Positions 24,617 through 33,742 of a stretch of DNA of 64,000 bases are shown here, in pieces (positions within the stretch are counted from its first letter, which is position 1; each line of letters starts with the position of its first letter). Under the pieces are notes generated by a model that saw only the letters and a list, made by a program, of their open reading frames with translations, was not told where the DNA came from and ran no database searches. Made by a program: the position numbers and the translations under genes. Source of the stretch: Clostridia bacterium (lineage in GTDB: Bacteria; Bacillota; Clostridia; Oscillospirales; Acutalibacteraceae). The stretch spans positions 1-64,000 of the forward strand of contig JAFYOI010000050.1 in NCBI GenBank assembly GCA_017560255.1. Reading direction: 5' to 3'.

Positions 24617-25204
24617 ATGAAAAAAACAGCGAACAAAAAGTTTACGGTAATTCTCACCTGCATTGGCGTTATGTTGATTCTGGCGGCGGTGGGATTGATG
24701 CTTTTCTCCCACCTTGGCGGCAAAAACGCACAGACCAATGCAAAGGAAATCGTCAATAAAATGTATTCTCTTATGCCCGACGTCAAAAACTCCGCACCCG
24801 ACGGACGTTCAAACGTCAATATGCCGATGCTCGAAATTGACGGCACTGATTTTGTGGGTATAATCGAAGCGTCTGAAAACACTCTCCCGATTTACTGCAA
24901 ATGGGATTCTTCCGAAGTCACGAAATACCCTTGCAGATATATGGGCAGTATGCACGACGGAAGCCTGATTATAGGCGGAAGCGACAATAAGGGACAATTC
25001 GACTTTGTGAAAACGATATCCAACGGCGAAAGTATTTTCATCACCGACACTACGGGCCTGCGCTTCAGATACACGGTCACCGACATAAACAGGACAAAGG
25101 ATGTGTCAACAGACTATCTTTCGTCACAGGAAGCCGACCTTATACTCTTTGCAAGAAACACCTACTCGCTCGACTATACGGTGATTCTTTGCGACTTATT
25201 GTAA
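24617..25204 (+). CDS. Sortase-fold membrane protein lacking the catalytic residues
   Basis: A 195-residue protein with one N-terminal membrane segment (about 9-31). The order of segments follows sortases: FVGIIEASENTLPIY, then MHDGSLIIGG, GESIFITDTTGLRFRYTVTDI. Where a sortase has the GH motif there is GGSDNKGQFD with no His, and where it has TLxTC there is LILFARNTYS with no Cys; the C-terminal Arg is also not evident. I read it as a pseudosortase, perhaps a scaffold or regulator of pilus assembly. It follows the minor pilin gene after 3 bases. Confidence 0.65.
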   Translation: MKKTANKKFTVILTCIGVMLILAAVGLMLFSHLGGKNAQTNAKEIVNKMYSLMPDVKNSAPDGRSNVNMPMLEIDGTDFVGIIEASENTLPIYCKWDSSEVTKYPCRYMGSMHDGSLIIGGSDNKGQFDFVKTISNGESIFITDTTGLRFRYTVTDINRTKDVSTDYLSSQEADLILFARNTYSLDYTVILCDLL

Positions 25205-25255
25205 ACAGAATGAAAAACAGAATGAAAAACAGAAACAAATAAATCAACACAAAAA

Positions 25256-25303
25256 CAGACACATCACCCGGGGAAACTCCAGAATGATGTGTCTGACTTT
25301 TTA
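25256..25303 (+). terminator. Terminator of the pilus operon
   Basis: Arms CAGACACATCA and TGATGTGTCTG followed by ACTTTTTA, 50 bases after the last stop codon. Confidence 0.85.
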
Positions 25304-25322
25304 TATTGACCATACAAGTGGT

Positions 25323-26618
25323 CTAATTATGACTCCAGTGATAATCTTTATAATCATCTCTTAAATATTGTGCGGCAAGTGTTTTGTCGGAGAGATCATC
25401 GCTTGAAAATGTTGTTGTAGTCGACATACCTGCGCTAAGAACACCCGACCAGCCGCTTGCACTTTCAAATGCTACGCTTATCAAATCACCACAGTTATTG
25501 AACGCATGAGCCATAATCGTGTTAACGCTGCTCGGAATGTTGATGCTTGTCAGGTTTACACAAGACTGAAATGCTCCCGAACCAATATATGTTACGCTGC
25601 TCGGAAGAGTTATATTTTTGAGAGAATATTCACGCTGAAACGCATACCAGCCTATTTTTTCTACACCATACGGCACGGTAAAACTTGTTGCAGTTTTGCC
25701 CGTTGCATACTGTATCAATTCTTTCCCATCCTTTGAGTATAAATTACCATCAATGGACTTGTAGTTCTTATTGTCTTCATCCACTGTGATACTTAAAAGG
25801 CTTGTACAATCACGAAATGAAAAATAGCCTACATTCGTTACTCCCTTTCCGATCGTAACATAGCGGAGGCTAAGGCACTCCTCAAAAGCCTGAGAACCAA
25901 TTTCTATCACATTGTCAGGTATAGTCAGGCTTGTGATTGTTGTTCCCTTGAATGCATTAACAGCAATTTTAGTTACTGTGTAACCATCAATATTATCCGG
26001 AATTATTATATTGGTATTCCTCATTTCCTTCACCCCTGTAATGGTGCAGGTTTTCAGATCGGAATTTATACGATATGACAATATACTGGCATTTGAAACT
26101 ATAACCTTTGTTTCAGTCTTTTTACAAGCGGAACAACTGCGCTGTTCTTCTCCGTGCTGATAAGCTGTAGGCTGCGTTGTGATTTTCCATTCTGAAAATT
26201 TATGTCCCTTAGCCGGAATCTGCTCGGTTTTGATAGTTTCGTTGCAAACAGAGCAAACCCAACGTTTGCTGCCTGTGTCGGTACACGTTGCTTCGCGGTC
26301 GGTTATCCACTTACCTGCGGTATGACCGATTGAATCGATGCTCTGAAATTCCTTTGCTCCGCATGAGCAAGAGCGCTCTTGCTCACCCTTGTCGGTACAA
26401 GTAGCGGCCTTAATTACTACCCACTGACCAAATGCGTGAACGTGGGTGGTGGATTCGGAATTAGTTGAAGTATTCGTTGTGTGTGTTGTTGAGGTTGTTG
26501 AGGTTGTTGAATTGTTTTGATCCTTTTCACTGTTTTCCGTTGAGTTTGTTGAGTTAGCACAAGCCGCAAATGTTAAAAATAAGCATATCAATAAGAAGAT
26601 AAAAATTACTTTTTTCAC
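25323..26618 (-). CDS. BspA-like leucine-rich-repeat lipoprotein
   Basis: A 431-residue lipoprotein. Signal peptide with lipobox LTFAAC, a Ser/Thr-rich linker, then three Cys/His-rich segments of the form CTDKGEQERSCSCGA...GH and CTDTGSKRWVCSVC, and finally BspA-type LRRs (IEIGSQAFEECLSLRYVTIG and following). Such repeats commonly mediate adhesion. The Cys-rich module also occurs in the 29244-30809 product. Start taken at the GTG at 26618, with AAGGTGG upstream. Ends facing the pilus operon terminator. Confidence 0.85.
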   Translation of the reverse strand: MKKVIFIFLLICLFLTFAACANSTNSTENSEKDQNNSTTSTTSTTHTTNTSTNSESTTHVHAFGQWVVIKAATCTDKGEQERSCSCGAKEFQSIDSIGHTAGKWITDREATCTDTGSKRWVCSVCNETIKTEQIPAKGHKFSEWKITTQPTAYQHGEEQRSCSACKKTETKVIVSNASILSYRINSDLKTCTITGVKEMRNTNIIIPDNIDGYTVTKIAVNAFKGTTITSLTIPDNVIEIGSQAFEECLSLRYVTIGKGVTNVGYFSFRDCTSLLSITVDEDNKNYKSIDGNLYSKDGKELIQYATGKTATSFTVPYGVEKIGWYAFQREYSLKNITLPSSVTYIGSGAFQSCVNLTSINIPSSVNTIMAHAFNNCGDLISVAFESASGWSGVLSAGMSTTTTFSSDDLSDKTLAAQYLRDDYKDYHWSHN

Positions 26619-26702
26619 AAAAACCACCTTCACAAATTCCGCCTTTATACATTTCTGATTTTATATAGGGCGCTCAACCTTTGTAAACCAAAATGTTGAA
26701 CG

Positions 26703-26835
26703 TCAACACTTTTAATCTTTTGATAAAAATGATTAGCCACATTATTGCATACCCTGAATGTGCCCATCGTGCTTTTGGCAACCTGATTATAGAATCGAAT
26801 CATCCGAAGGTCAAGAATCAGGCAAGTTTTTAAAT
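26703..26835. repeat. Dispersed ~130-bp repeat, copy 1
   Basis: Closely similar (about 85 percent by eye) to 33200-33330, including GCTTTTGGCAACCTGATTAT and AGAATCGAATCATCC. The second copy lies at the left end of the integrated element. The 87-residue minus-strand reading frame across it does not look like a gene. Confidence 0.8.
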
Positions 26836-26843
26836 CAAGTCCT

Positions 26844-27824
26844 TTACTCTTCTTCAGGACAAGAGACAGTGGAAGCGATGCTGACCGCAACGCGACACTC
26901 CGGCACACGCTCCATTATCTCGGTGTGGACTTCATTAACAAAGCGACGTATCTCAACGGCAGTTGTATCATCAGAAAACCCGATACGAAGGTCAACGTAA
27001 ACGATACCTCCGCTGACACGGGTGTCAACACCGTCAAAGGTGACGAAATTGTCGTATTTCGTCGTGAGTGCGTGTAAAATCGCCATCTGGACTTCTTCAT
27101 TTGCGGTTTTGTCCAGCACCTCACGGGCAGCGTCACGCACACGCTTGACAATGGTCACAATCAGATAGACAGAAAGCAATATGCACACTACCGGGGAAAG
27201 ATACCAGATCGGTCTGAAAGCACTGAAGAAGTGAAGCAAAACGAGTGCGACCAAGGATATTGCATCAAAAATGAGGCTCTTAAGACGCACTGCAAGTTCC
27301 GCCTTGCAAACCAGGCTGTTGGTGCTGCGGCTGAGATTACGCTGTTTTACATACACAAAGACGTCAAGCGCAACACAGATGACCTTGAAGATAACGGCAA
27401 AGCCCAGCGCTTCCGGCTCTTTGGGCGAAACAATATCGCCACAGGCAACGCCAAGCATAATCAGCACACTCACCAGAAAGATCAGGTCAAAACCCATTGA
27501 GGTAAGCGCCTCAACCTTGCCAATGCCGTAGTTATATTCATACCGCAGATCTTTTCTCAATTTGTGAGAAAGAAAAAGCAAAATAACGGTACGGAAAAGA
27601 CTGCCCAGACTATCAAGCACATCCGCATACATAACCAGCGAGCCGGTTGAAACAGCAAGATAGATTACGATAATGCAGTTAGGCACCGCGCCCAGCAATT
27701 GCAGAAACGAGAGTCTTGCCTGCTGGCGGTAAGTTCTGTTTTCAGGCGTAGCGTTTCCTTTTTCCACGTCCTGCTGATCATTACCGCCGATCAGCGAGGA
27801 GAGTTTATCTTTTAAGTTTGCCAT
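26844..27824 (-). CDS. Cation diffusion facilitator family transporter
   Basis: A 326-residue membrane protein. About six hydrophobic segments span residues 35-205; YADVLDSLGSL in the second fits the CDF metal-site helix, and a cytosolic C-terminal domain (from about 225) has the CDF ferredoxin-like pattern. Such proteins export Zn, Fe, Mn or similar divalent cations by proton exchange; the metal cannot be told. I start at the ATG at 27824 with AAGGGTGAT upstream, dropping 35 residues of a longer frame. No linked gene. Confidence 0.8.
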   Translation of the reverse strand: MANLKDKLSSLIGGNDQQDVEKGNATPENRTYRQQARLSFLQLLGAVPNCIIVIYLAVSTGSLVMYADVLDSLGSLFRTVILLFLSHKLRKDLRYEYNYGIGKVEALTSMGFDLIFLVSVLIMLGVACGDIVSPKEPEALGFAVIFKVICVALDVFVYVKQRNLSRSTNSLVCKAELAVRLKSLIFDAISLVALVLLHFFSAFRPIWYLSPVVCILLSVYLIVTIVKRVRDAAREVLDKTANEEVQMAILHALTTKYDNFVTFDGVDTRVSGGIVYVDLRIGFSDDTTAVEIRRFVNEVHTEIMERVPECRVAVSIASTVSCPEEE

Positions 27825-27978
27825 TTTATCACCCTTGATAACACATAAAATCTGTTCTGATTGTTTTGTATATTTGATAAAGATTATATCACAGCCGACA
27901 AATTTTATCAACCCTGAGCCCAAAAGCATTTGTAAAATGTCTCTCTTTTTATCAACGATTAAATTTTATCTTTTCGCA

Positions 27979-28326
27979 GGGGCAGGTTTCCACGCCCGCC
28001 CGCAAAACACCGCCGTGTCATCCTGAGCGGAGTGCAGCAGCACGCAGTCGAACCCGTAGGGCGATGCGACAGCATCGGGATCTTATATTAAATAGGGGCG
28101 GGTTTCCACGCCCGCCCGCAAAACACCGCCATGTCATCCTGAGCGGAGTGCAACAGCACGCAGTCGAACCCGTAGGGCGATGCGACAGCATCGGGATCTT
28201 ATATTAAATAGGGGCGGGTTTCCACGCCCGCCCACAAAACACCGCCATGTCATCCTGAGCGGAGTGCAGCAGCACGCAGTCGAACCCGCAGGGCGATGCG
28301 ACAGCATCGGGATCTTATATTCGTCC
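27979..28326. repeat. Three tandem copies of a 116-bp unit
   Basis: Units begin at 27979, 28095 and 28211 and differ at only a few bases. Each holds a GGGGCGGGTTTCCACGCCCGCC hairpin and a TGTCATCCTGAGCGGAGTG segment. The 28327-28495 stretch carries inverted copies of the CAGGATGACA part. No gene is supported in 27825-28533; this is intergenic repeat DNA typical of clostridia. Confidence 0.9.
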
Positions 28327-28533
28327 GGGATCCTGCTCGGCTACACCTCGCACTTTTTCGTTTGAGATCCCAAATGTCGTTACACTCCATTTGATCCTCA
28401 CTCCGCTCGGATTTCGACTACGCTCAGGATGACAAAAACGAAAAAGCTCGATTCCGCTTCGCTCCACTCAGGATGACACGGACGAAACAAAAACGGCCCG
28501 GAGCAATCCGAGCCGTTGATTTTTTGTTATCCG

Positions 28534-29247
28534 TCACAGTGCCGAGCGTAACGCATAAGCAGTCCGATAACGCTCATCAGGATTGATGGCGGTGCATTTA
28601 CGCACAATCCTGCCAGATTTTCCCGAGGCAATAAAAACACTCGGGTGTTGTCCGGTCAGCATAACATTATACAGCACACCCGCGGCGTAAATATCTGTCC
28701 GCGCATCAGTGCCGGAAATTCCCATTTGCTCCGGCGATGCATAGCCCACAGTGCCCATAACTACCGTATCCTTACTTGCTACGGACGCCATTCGTGAAGC
28801 GTTGAAATCAATCAGCACAACCCGTCCGGAATTATCAATCATCACATTCTCCGGCTTCACATCGCGGTGAACAATGCCCCGCTCGTGCAAAACCGCCAAC
28901 GCATCGCACACCCCTGACAACACTTTTCTTGCACCCGCGGAGCGATATTTATCAATCTCCATCACCTGCGCAACAGTGACACCGTCAATATATTCCTCAA
29001 GCACAATCTGACCGTCATCCATTTCCAGAACGTCATATATCTCGGGCAGATTTGTGCAGCGGATATCCTGCATCTTATCATAAGCAGCCAACGGGCAGGG
29101 ATAACTTCGCAACACAAGGTCTTTGCCAACTTTTTTGTTCCTCAACCGCAAAACCTTACATCCGTTTTTCTGGCTGAGCACCGCCACCAGAGAGTAGGAT
29201 TTAAGGATATTTTCTATGTATTCTTCTCGTTTCATACTTTTCCTCAA
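28534..29247 (-). CDS. Small Ser/Thr protein kinase
   Basis: A 237-residue Hanks-type kinase with the catalytic loop HRDVKPEN, the metal motif as LIDFNAS (DFN rather than DFG), and the P+1 segment GTVGYASPEQ. The N-lobe is reduced: a Lys for VAIK is not obvious in VLRLRNKKVGKDLVLRSY and no glycine loop is visible, so activity may be weak. No membrane segment. Last gene of a three-gene operon; its start overlaps the previous stop by 4 bases. Confidence 0.85.
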   Translation of the reverse strand: MRKSMKREEYIENILKSYSLVAVLSQKNGCKVLRLRNKKVGKDLVLRSYPCPLAAYDKMQDIRCTNLPEIYDVLEMDDGQIVLEEYIDGVTVAQVMEIDKYRSAGARKVLSGVCDALAVLHERGIVHRDVKPENVMIDNSGRVVLIDFNASRMASVASKDTVVMGTVGYASPEQMGISGTDARTDIYAAGVLYNVMLTGQHPSVFIASGKSGRIVRKCTAINPDERYRTAYALRSAL

Positions 29248-30809
29248 CTGATTTCTAATTTATACTCCTCCATATCAACAGGAATATATATGGTTACATA
29301 GCATGTTCCGGATTCATTCGGCTCCAGATACACTTCTTCATTAGAACCTCTTACCCCGCTCCAATAACCTTTCGGATTATAAAACTCTACACTTCCGTCC
29401 GCCATTGAATAACCCGCCACGGAAGAAACATTCGTGCAGTTTATCGCAACGCGAACAATCCACGTTTCTTCAACTGTTGAGCGACGAATCGTATAAGTAA
29501 TGCTATCAATACGAAATCTGTCATCATTAAAGCACAAGGCATCCGGCGCCTGAATAATTATTGTTCCTTCTTTTCCACAGACCTGGCAGATGGGCAAACT
29601 ATCGCCCGGCTCAAAAGTATGTCCCAACTCACGAAGTTCCAGATGAGGATAGGACACAAGCTGACAAACGGAGCAATACTTTTTATCCGTCAAGCCCATT
29701 GCATCACAAGTGGCCGGACGGCCCGCCACCGTTACGATAGTGTGCTCCCCCTTATTGCCAATTGTAAATATTTCGCTCCCCTTTTCGCCACAAGCACAAG
29801 AATAACAGTATGTAGCGGGAGTAAGGCAATTTGCCTCCGACAACCGATATTCAGCAGCCGTATTTTTCTCAGAAAAATTATGAACGTGCGGCGATGCCGC
29901 TCCGCAAACCGAGCAGGGAGCAAGAACATTTGCAGAATCAAAAGAATGTCCCGATGCAAGAATGGTTTGCTGATAAACTAAAACAACTCCGCAGACAGAG
30001 CAGTGTTTGCCCTCCGTCCTGCCATTGACTGTGCAAGTGGGAGCGACCGCCTTGTCTGTAACTTCGGTATGTCCCGAGGTGGCAAGTGCAACCTGCGGAA
30101 CAAGTATCTCTTCGCAAAGGGCACATTTCTTGCCCTCGGTCAGACCACCGGATGTGCAGGTCGAAGCGACCGCCTCCAGCTTAACGGTTTTTGTGTGACT
30201 ACAATTTAGCACACGGATATAATTGCACACGTTACAACTCTCATCCTGATTATTGTCGTATGTGTGACTGATGACAGGAATCTGCACCTGTGACGAAATC
30301 ACAGCGTTGCAAGCCGAGCAATACGCCCCGTCCGTCAAGCCCGCTTTTTCACACGTTGCGGGATAACCCCTCTCCGTTACTATTGTGTGCTCCGCCGCAT
30401 CGCCATAGAAAAAGACGCTCTCACCCTTCTCGCCGCAGACACAGGAATAGTAAAAGGTGGCGGGGGCGGCACAATCAGCCTCCGTCTTTTGATATTCATC
30501 CGCCGTGTTTTCCACGGAAAAATCGTGAACGTGCAACGGGTCGGAGGAATTTGCCTGATTTGACGTTGTGGTGGTTTCAGACGGGGGATTATCGGATGAT
30601 GTTTCGTTTCCCGTCAGAAATTTACTACCCAGCAACACAAACGCCAGTATCAGAGCCACTGCAAAAAGAGCCGCAACAATCAGCAACCATCGCGGCTTTT
30701 TCTTCGGATGTAAAAGCACCTGCTCTTTTTCCGTCAAGGACTGCATGCAGTACAGACAAAATCGCGCAGACTCCTCAATATCGGCACCACAAAAAGGACA
30801 TTTACTCAT
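29244..30809 (-). CDS. Zinc-ribbon membrane protein with repeated Cys/His-rich extracellular modules
   Basis: A 521-residue protein. Residues 1-25 are a zinc ribbon (CPFCGADIEESARFCLYC), then a membrane segment (about 42-62), then an outside part with repeated modules containing TEADCAAPATFYYSCVCGEKG, HTIVTERGYPATCEKAGLTDG and CSVC/H patterns, and a C-terminal beta-rich domain. The module is shared with the BspA-like protein. Overlaps both neighbours by 4 bases. Topology suggests a signal passing from outside to the cytosolic ribbon and the kinase, which is inference. Confidence 0.75.
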   Translation of the reverse strand: MSKCPFCGADIEESARFCLYCMQSLTEKEQVLLHPKKKPRWLLIVAALFAVALILAFVLLGSKFLTGNETSSDNPPSETTTTSNQANSSDPLHVHDFSVENTADEYQKTEADCAAPATFYYSCVCGEKGESVFFYGDAAEHTIVTERGYPATCEKAGLTDGAYCSACNAVISSQVQIPVISHTYDNNQDESCNVCNYIRVLNCSHTKTVKLEAVASTCTSGGLTEGKKCALCEEILVPQVALATSGHTEVTDKAVAPTCTVNGRTEGKHCSVCGVVLVYQQTILASGHSFDSANVLAPCSVCGAASPHVHNFSEKNTAAEYRLSEANCLTPATYCYSCACGEKGSEIFTIGNKGEHTIVTVAGRPATCDAMGLTDKKYCSVCQLVSYPHLELRELGHTFEPGDSLPICQVCGKEGTIIIQAPDALCFNDDRFRIDSITYTIRRSTVEETWIVRVAINCTNVSSVAGYSMADGSVEFYNPKGYWSGVRGSNEEVYLEPNESGTCYVTIYIPVDMEEYKLEIS

Positions 30810-31231
30810 ACCAAAGTCTCCAAATCGTATCTATATAACAGTTCATTGGTTTCCACAACAGTCAGGCCTTTACAAAAGCCGTAAAGCACAACACTGTCAA
30901 AAGGCTTCTTTACATACAGCGGAGGGTAACCGCCACATTTAAGCAGTTGCTGCACCTCATCAATATTCAGCCCCATACTGAGAGCAAGACATATAAGTTT
31001 TTTACGCTCCGGCACACGTATACCAGAAAAAATCTGATAGCCATAAACCTCTGACAATTCTGCATTTTTGATTACGCCTGATTTACGCAATCCCTTACGC
31101 TGCAAAAGTTCTGCAAGCAACTGTGCAAGATTGCCAGAAATCATATACTCCTTGTTCTCATTATAAAAGGTCTGAAAATCAGGGCAAAGCCCCAATTCCT
31201 TCACAATTTCAGATGTATCTTTCCCTACCAT
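30806..31231 (-). CDS. HTH-like regulator heading the kinase operon
   Basis: A 141-residue protein with an XRE-like core: LLAELLQRKGLRKSGVIKNA, then YGYQIFSGIRVPERKKLICLALSMGL, then DEVQQLLKCGGYPPLY. I recall this type of protein beside Ser/Thr kinases in Firmicutes. It may bind DNA or act as an adaptor or kinase substrate. First gene of the operon. Confidence 0.65.
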   Translation of the reverse strand: MVGKDTSEIVKELGLCPDFQTFYNENKEYMISGNLAQLLAELLQRKGLRKSGVIKNAELSEVYGYQIFSGIRVPERKKLICLALSMGLNIDEVQQLLKCGGYPPLYVKKPFDSVVLYGFCKGLTVVETNELLYRYDLETLV

Positions 31232-31283
31232 AATTTCACTCCATTCACCTTTTCAATATACCATATCCGACAAAAGTTTTCAA

Positions 31284-31300
31284 CTATGCTGTCAGCATAG
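31284..31300. promoter_or_regulatory. Palindrome between divergent operons
   Basis: CTATGCT-GTC-AGCATAG, arms of 7 bases, sits between the HTH gene (minus) and the 31365 gene (plus). A likely operator position, although it could be chance. Confidence 0.4.
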
Positions 31301-31364
31301 GACTTTTGAGTTTTATTGCGGTATTATGGTGATACAAACATTAAAACTGAAAGGTTGATGCTTT

Positions 31365-32525
31365 ATGGGATTTATGGATAAACTGCGAGAAGCAAAAAAT
31401 ACCGCCGGGAAATTTATCAATGACAAATTGGAAGAAATAACTAAAAATTCATCTTCTAAGTACGACCCTGAGGCAAGTGCAAGAGAACTGCTGTCCGACG
31501 AAACTGTAAAAAATTATTTTGAAAATATCTGCGATATGGAATGGTCGATATCCAAAGCCGGCGGCTTAAGTACGGAAACAACACTCACCAAAAATATCGA
31601 ACTGGTCAAAACTTATATTGAACATTTTTATGGCAAAATCTGTGATGAGGAAAAATTCCAGACCGCCTTTGACACATATATACGCACAAAAAATATTAAC
31701 GCCAAAACAGACAGTAAAGAATGGCTTTTGGAGTGTGCCATAGCAGGATTAGTTACGAGCAGACAAAAAGAATTTACAGAATCGCTCGAAAAAGATGATG
31801 AATTCAAATCATCTGCTACACTACAAAGAATCAGGAATACCAAAAGATTTCAGGCGTACAGGGTGTTGTTTGCAGATGACATCGCCGCTGCCACAACAGA
31901 ATACCAAAAAGTTCTTGATGTTATCAAAGACAACGTTAATCGCAACCACTATAGTCAAGGATTAGAAAAGATTTCTTTTTCAAATGATATCATAAAAAAT
32001 GAGGGCATAAAAGACGAGCTTATAGACATCATAGAGATCGAATACTTTTTAAACAATAATCCTATCACACAAGAAATGATATTCCATTCAACAGAATATG
32101 GAATGTTCTTTAATATGAATTGGAAAAACCGTGATTATCGTTGCTACATTTCTATGCTCATACTCAGAGCCTTACATTTTGAAAAGCACGGTCACGTCGG
32201 TCGCGAAAACTACATTTCTATCAGCAACGACGATATCCGCAACTATGTATTAAATGTTGATTATTTTAAAAACAAGATAAATGACCATCCGTTTGATATA
32301 GATAAATATATCGGATACGCTATCGAAGAGATAAAACCCTGCGATGTTGTTATGCATTACGAACCCGATGAGTATTTCAGCGATGCCGTATGTAATATGA
32401 TGTGGAAAAGAATTGCCAAAAGCAAAAACTGGAGCAAAGACGGAAAAATCATCAGCGACTCCAAAGATTTGAACGACATTTTTGACATTATCTGCACATA
32501 TTTCCAACAGCAATACAATAGCTAA
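31365..32525 (+). CDS. Cytosolic protein of unknown function
   Basis: A 386-residue soluble, charged, mostly helical protein that I do not recognise. It starts with an amphipathic helix (MGFMDKLREAKNTAGKFIN) of the kind seen in membrane-surface or PspA-like proteins. No catalytic motif found. It is followed after 30 and 49 bases by two very small genes on the same strand, so a three-gene unit. AAAGGTTGATGCTTT precedes the ATG. Confidence 0.65.
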   Translation: MGFMDKLREAKNTAGKFINDKLEEITKNSSSKYDPEASARELLSDETVKNYFENICDMEWSISKAGGLSTETTLTKNIELVKTYIEHFYGKICDEEKFQTAFDTYIRTKNINAKTDSKEWLLECAIAGLVTSRQKEFTESLEKDDEFKSSATLQRIRNTKRFQAYRVLFADDIAAATTEYQKVLDVIKDNVNRNHYSQGLEKISFSNDIIKNEGIKDELIDIIEIEYFLNNNPITQEMIFHSTEYGMFFNMNWKNRDYRCYISMLILRALHFEKHGHVGRENYISISNDDIRNYVLNVDYFKNKINDHPFDIDKYIGYAIEEIKPCDVVMHYEPDEYFSDAVCNMMWKRIAKSKNWSKDGKIISDSKDLNDIFDIICTYFQQQYNS

Positions 32526-32555
32526 AAGATACTATTTTTATAAGGAGGTGTTATT

Positions 32556-32738
32556 ATGGGTTACTACGGACCGAGTTCAACATGGAAAATCGTTTATATT
32601 CCCAAAATTATGAACAATGGTGCACGAGGCGTTGCGCTTGTTGAGGCAGATTGCCACCAGATGGCGATGTCAACTTTTCAGCAGCAGTATGCAGGACAGT
32701 ACCTCACTGTTGAAAAATGCGAAAAACTTGTTAAATAA
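32556..32738 (+). CDS. Small protein of unknown function
   Basis: A 60-residue protein with an excellent ribosome site (AAGGAGGTG) and a stop well separated from the next gene. N-terminal beta-like segment STWKIVYIPKIM and a C-terminal helix. No membrane span; one Cys at each end of the second half. Function unknown. Confidence 0.6.
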   Translation: MGYYGPSSTWKIVYIPKIMNNGARGVALVEADCHQMAMSTFQQQYAGQYLTVEKCEKLVK

Positions 32739-32787
32739 AAAGCGACTATATGCTTTTTGAAATTATAAAAATCAGGAGGACGATATT

Positions 32788-32994
32788 GTGTATTACTCTA
32801 AAACATGGAAACAATGTGCAACCTGTGCTTTTTGGTGCGGTCCAAGAGGAACGGACCATTGGGCGGACAACGTTGAAGTAGAAAACACAAATACAATGGG
32901 CAAATGCGGAATACCCTCAGGAGGGTGGAAAGGCGTTCAGATGGCCGCAAGTGCCACTTGTAACAGTTGGCAGAAATGGCCTGTCTTAAAATAA
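32788..32994 (+). CDS. Small Cys/Trp-rich protein, possible metal binder
   Basis: A 68-residue protein read from a GTG with AGGAGGACG upstream. CATCAFWCGPRG in the first part and GKCGIP and ATCNSW further on give five Cys that could hold zinc or iron-sulfur. Function unknown. Last gene before a strong terminator. Confidence 0.6.
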   Translation: MYYSKTWKQCATCAFWCGPRGTDHWADNVEVENTNTMGKCGIPSGGWKGVQMAASATCNSWQKWPVLK

Positions 32995-33012
32995 TTCATA
33001 ACAGCCAATCAA

Positions 33013-33040
33013 AAACGGCTCGGGATTTCCCGAGCCGTTT
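33013..33040. terminator. Bidirectional terminator left of the integrated element
   Basis: Perfect arms AAACGGCTCGGGA and TCCCGAGCCGTTT with T-runs on both sides. It ends the small-gene operon and, before integration, probably also the GGGtGRT operon, whose 3' end remnant lies just to the right. Confidence 0.9.
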
Positions 33041-33056
33041 GGTTTATTTAGGGTTT

Positions 33057-33150
33057 ATTACTTCACAGCCTCTTCAACTGCTACTGCGCAAGCAACTGTT
33101 GCGCCAACCATGGGGTTGTTACCCATACCGATAAGTCCCATCATTTCTTT
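33057..33150 (-). pseudogene. Residual 3' end of the GGGtGRT gene (left att repeat)
   Basis: 94 bp matching the 3' end of the GGGtGRT gene at 43071-43164 with about three mismatches, including the stop codon, in the same orientation. Homology ends abruptly at both sides. Best explained as the displaced gene end left by site-specific integration. Confidence 0.85.
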
Positions 33151-33199
33151 GAGAATAGAGGGTTGCCTATTTGTATCAGATGACCTTAAGCCGTGAATA

Positions 33200-33330
33200 T
33201 CAACACTTTTAACCTCTTGATAAAAATGATTAAGCACATTATTACCTACCCTTAAATGTGCCCATCATGCTTTTGGCAACCTGATTATAGAATCGAATCA
33301 TCCAAAAGTCAAGAATCAAGCAAGTTTTAA
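33200..33330. repeat. Dispersed ~130-bp repeat, copy 2
   Basis: Same repeat as 26703-26835, here just inside the left end of the integrated element. It may be a scar of related insertions, or the element may have picked up a host repeat. Confidence 0.8.
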
Positions 33331-33742
33331 TCACATCAAAATCAACATAGAATCAAGAATCAACCAAGTCAGAACCAAATTTTGATAGGAGTTCGTGCGT
33401 TTCAGCCGCCCAACCGCATAGTAAATCAAGCCAAGAGCAGAGGATTAGATAATAGTTCTCCGCCCTTTTTATTTTATTAAAACAAGCCGCTCTAAAAGGC
33501 GAATTATACACTCCGAGGATTTTTGATATGAGATATAATAAAGGTGTCAGATGAGAGAGAGCGGCCGCTCAAACGGTGCGAAACCTGAAAGTTAAACAAT
33601 ACACTATCAGGAAATAGCACAACTGATATACTTAACCCAGAAGGTCGGGAAAAAGACCTTACAATAAAAATTTAGTGGCGACTACAAAACGCATAATAAA
33701 AAATATGCTGGCGAGCATGGTACGCAGAAAGGGTGTAAAACT

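Noticed and set aside
26645..26908. 87-codon minus-strand frame
   Set aside because: It lies over the dispersed repeat and the end of the CDF gene; the second repeat copy does not keep the frame.
27970..28330. CRISPR-like array
   Set aside because: Three long 116-bp units in direct tandem without unique spacers and no cas genes.
33057..33150. Simple tandem gene duplication as the source of the GGGtGRT end copy
   Set aside because: Only the terminal 94 bp are present, placed exactly opposite an integrase-bearing segment; site-specific integration explains it better, though not proven.
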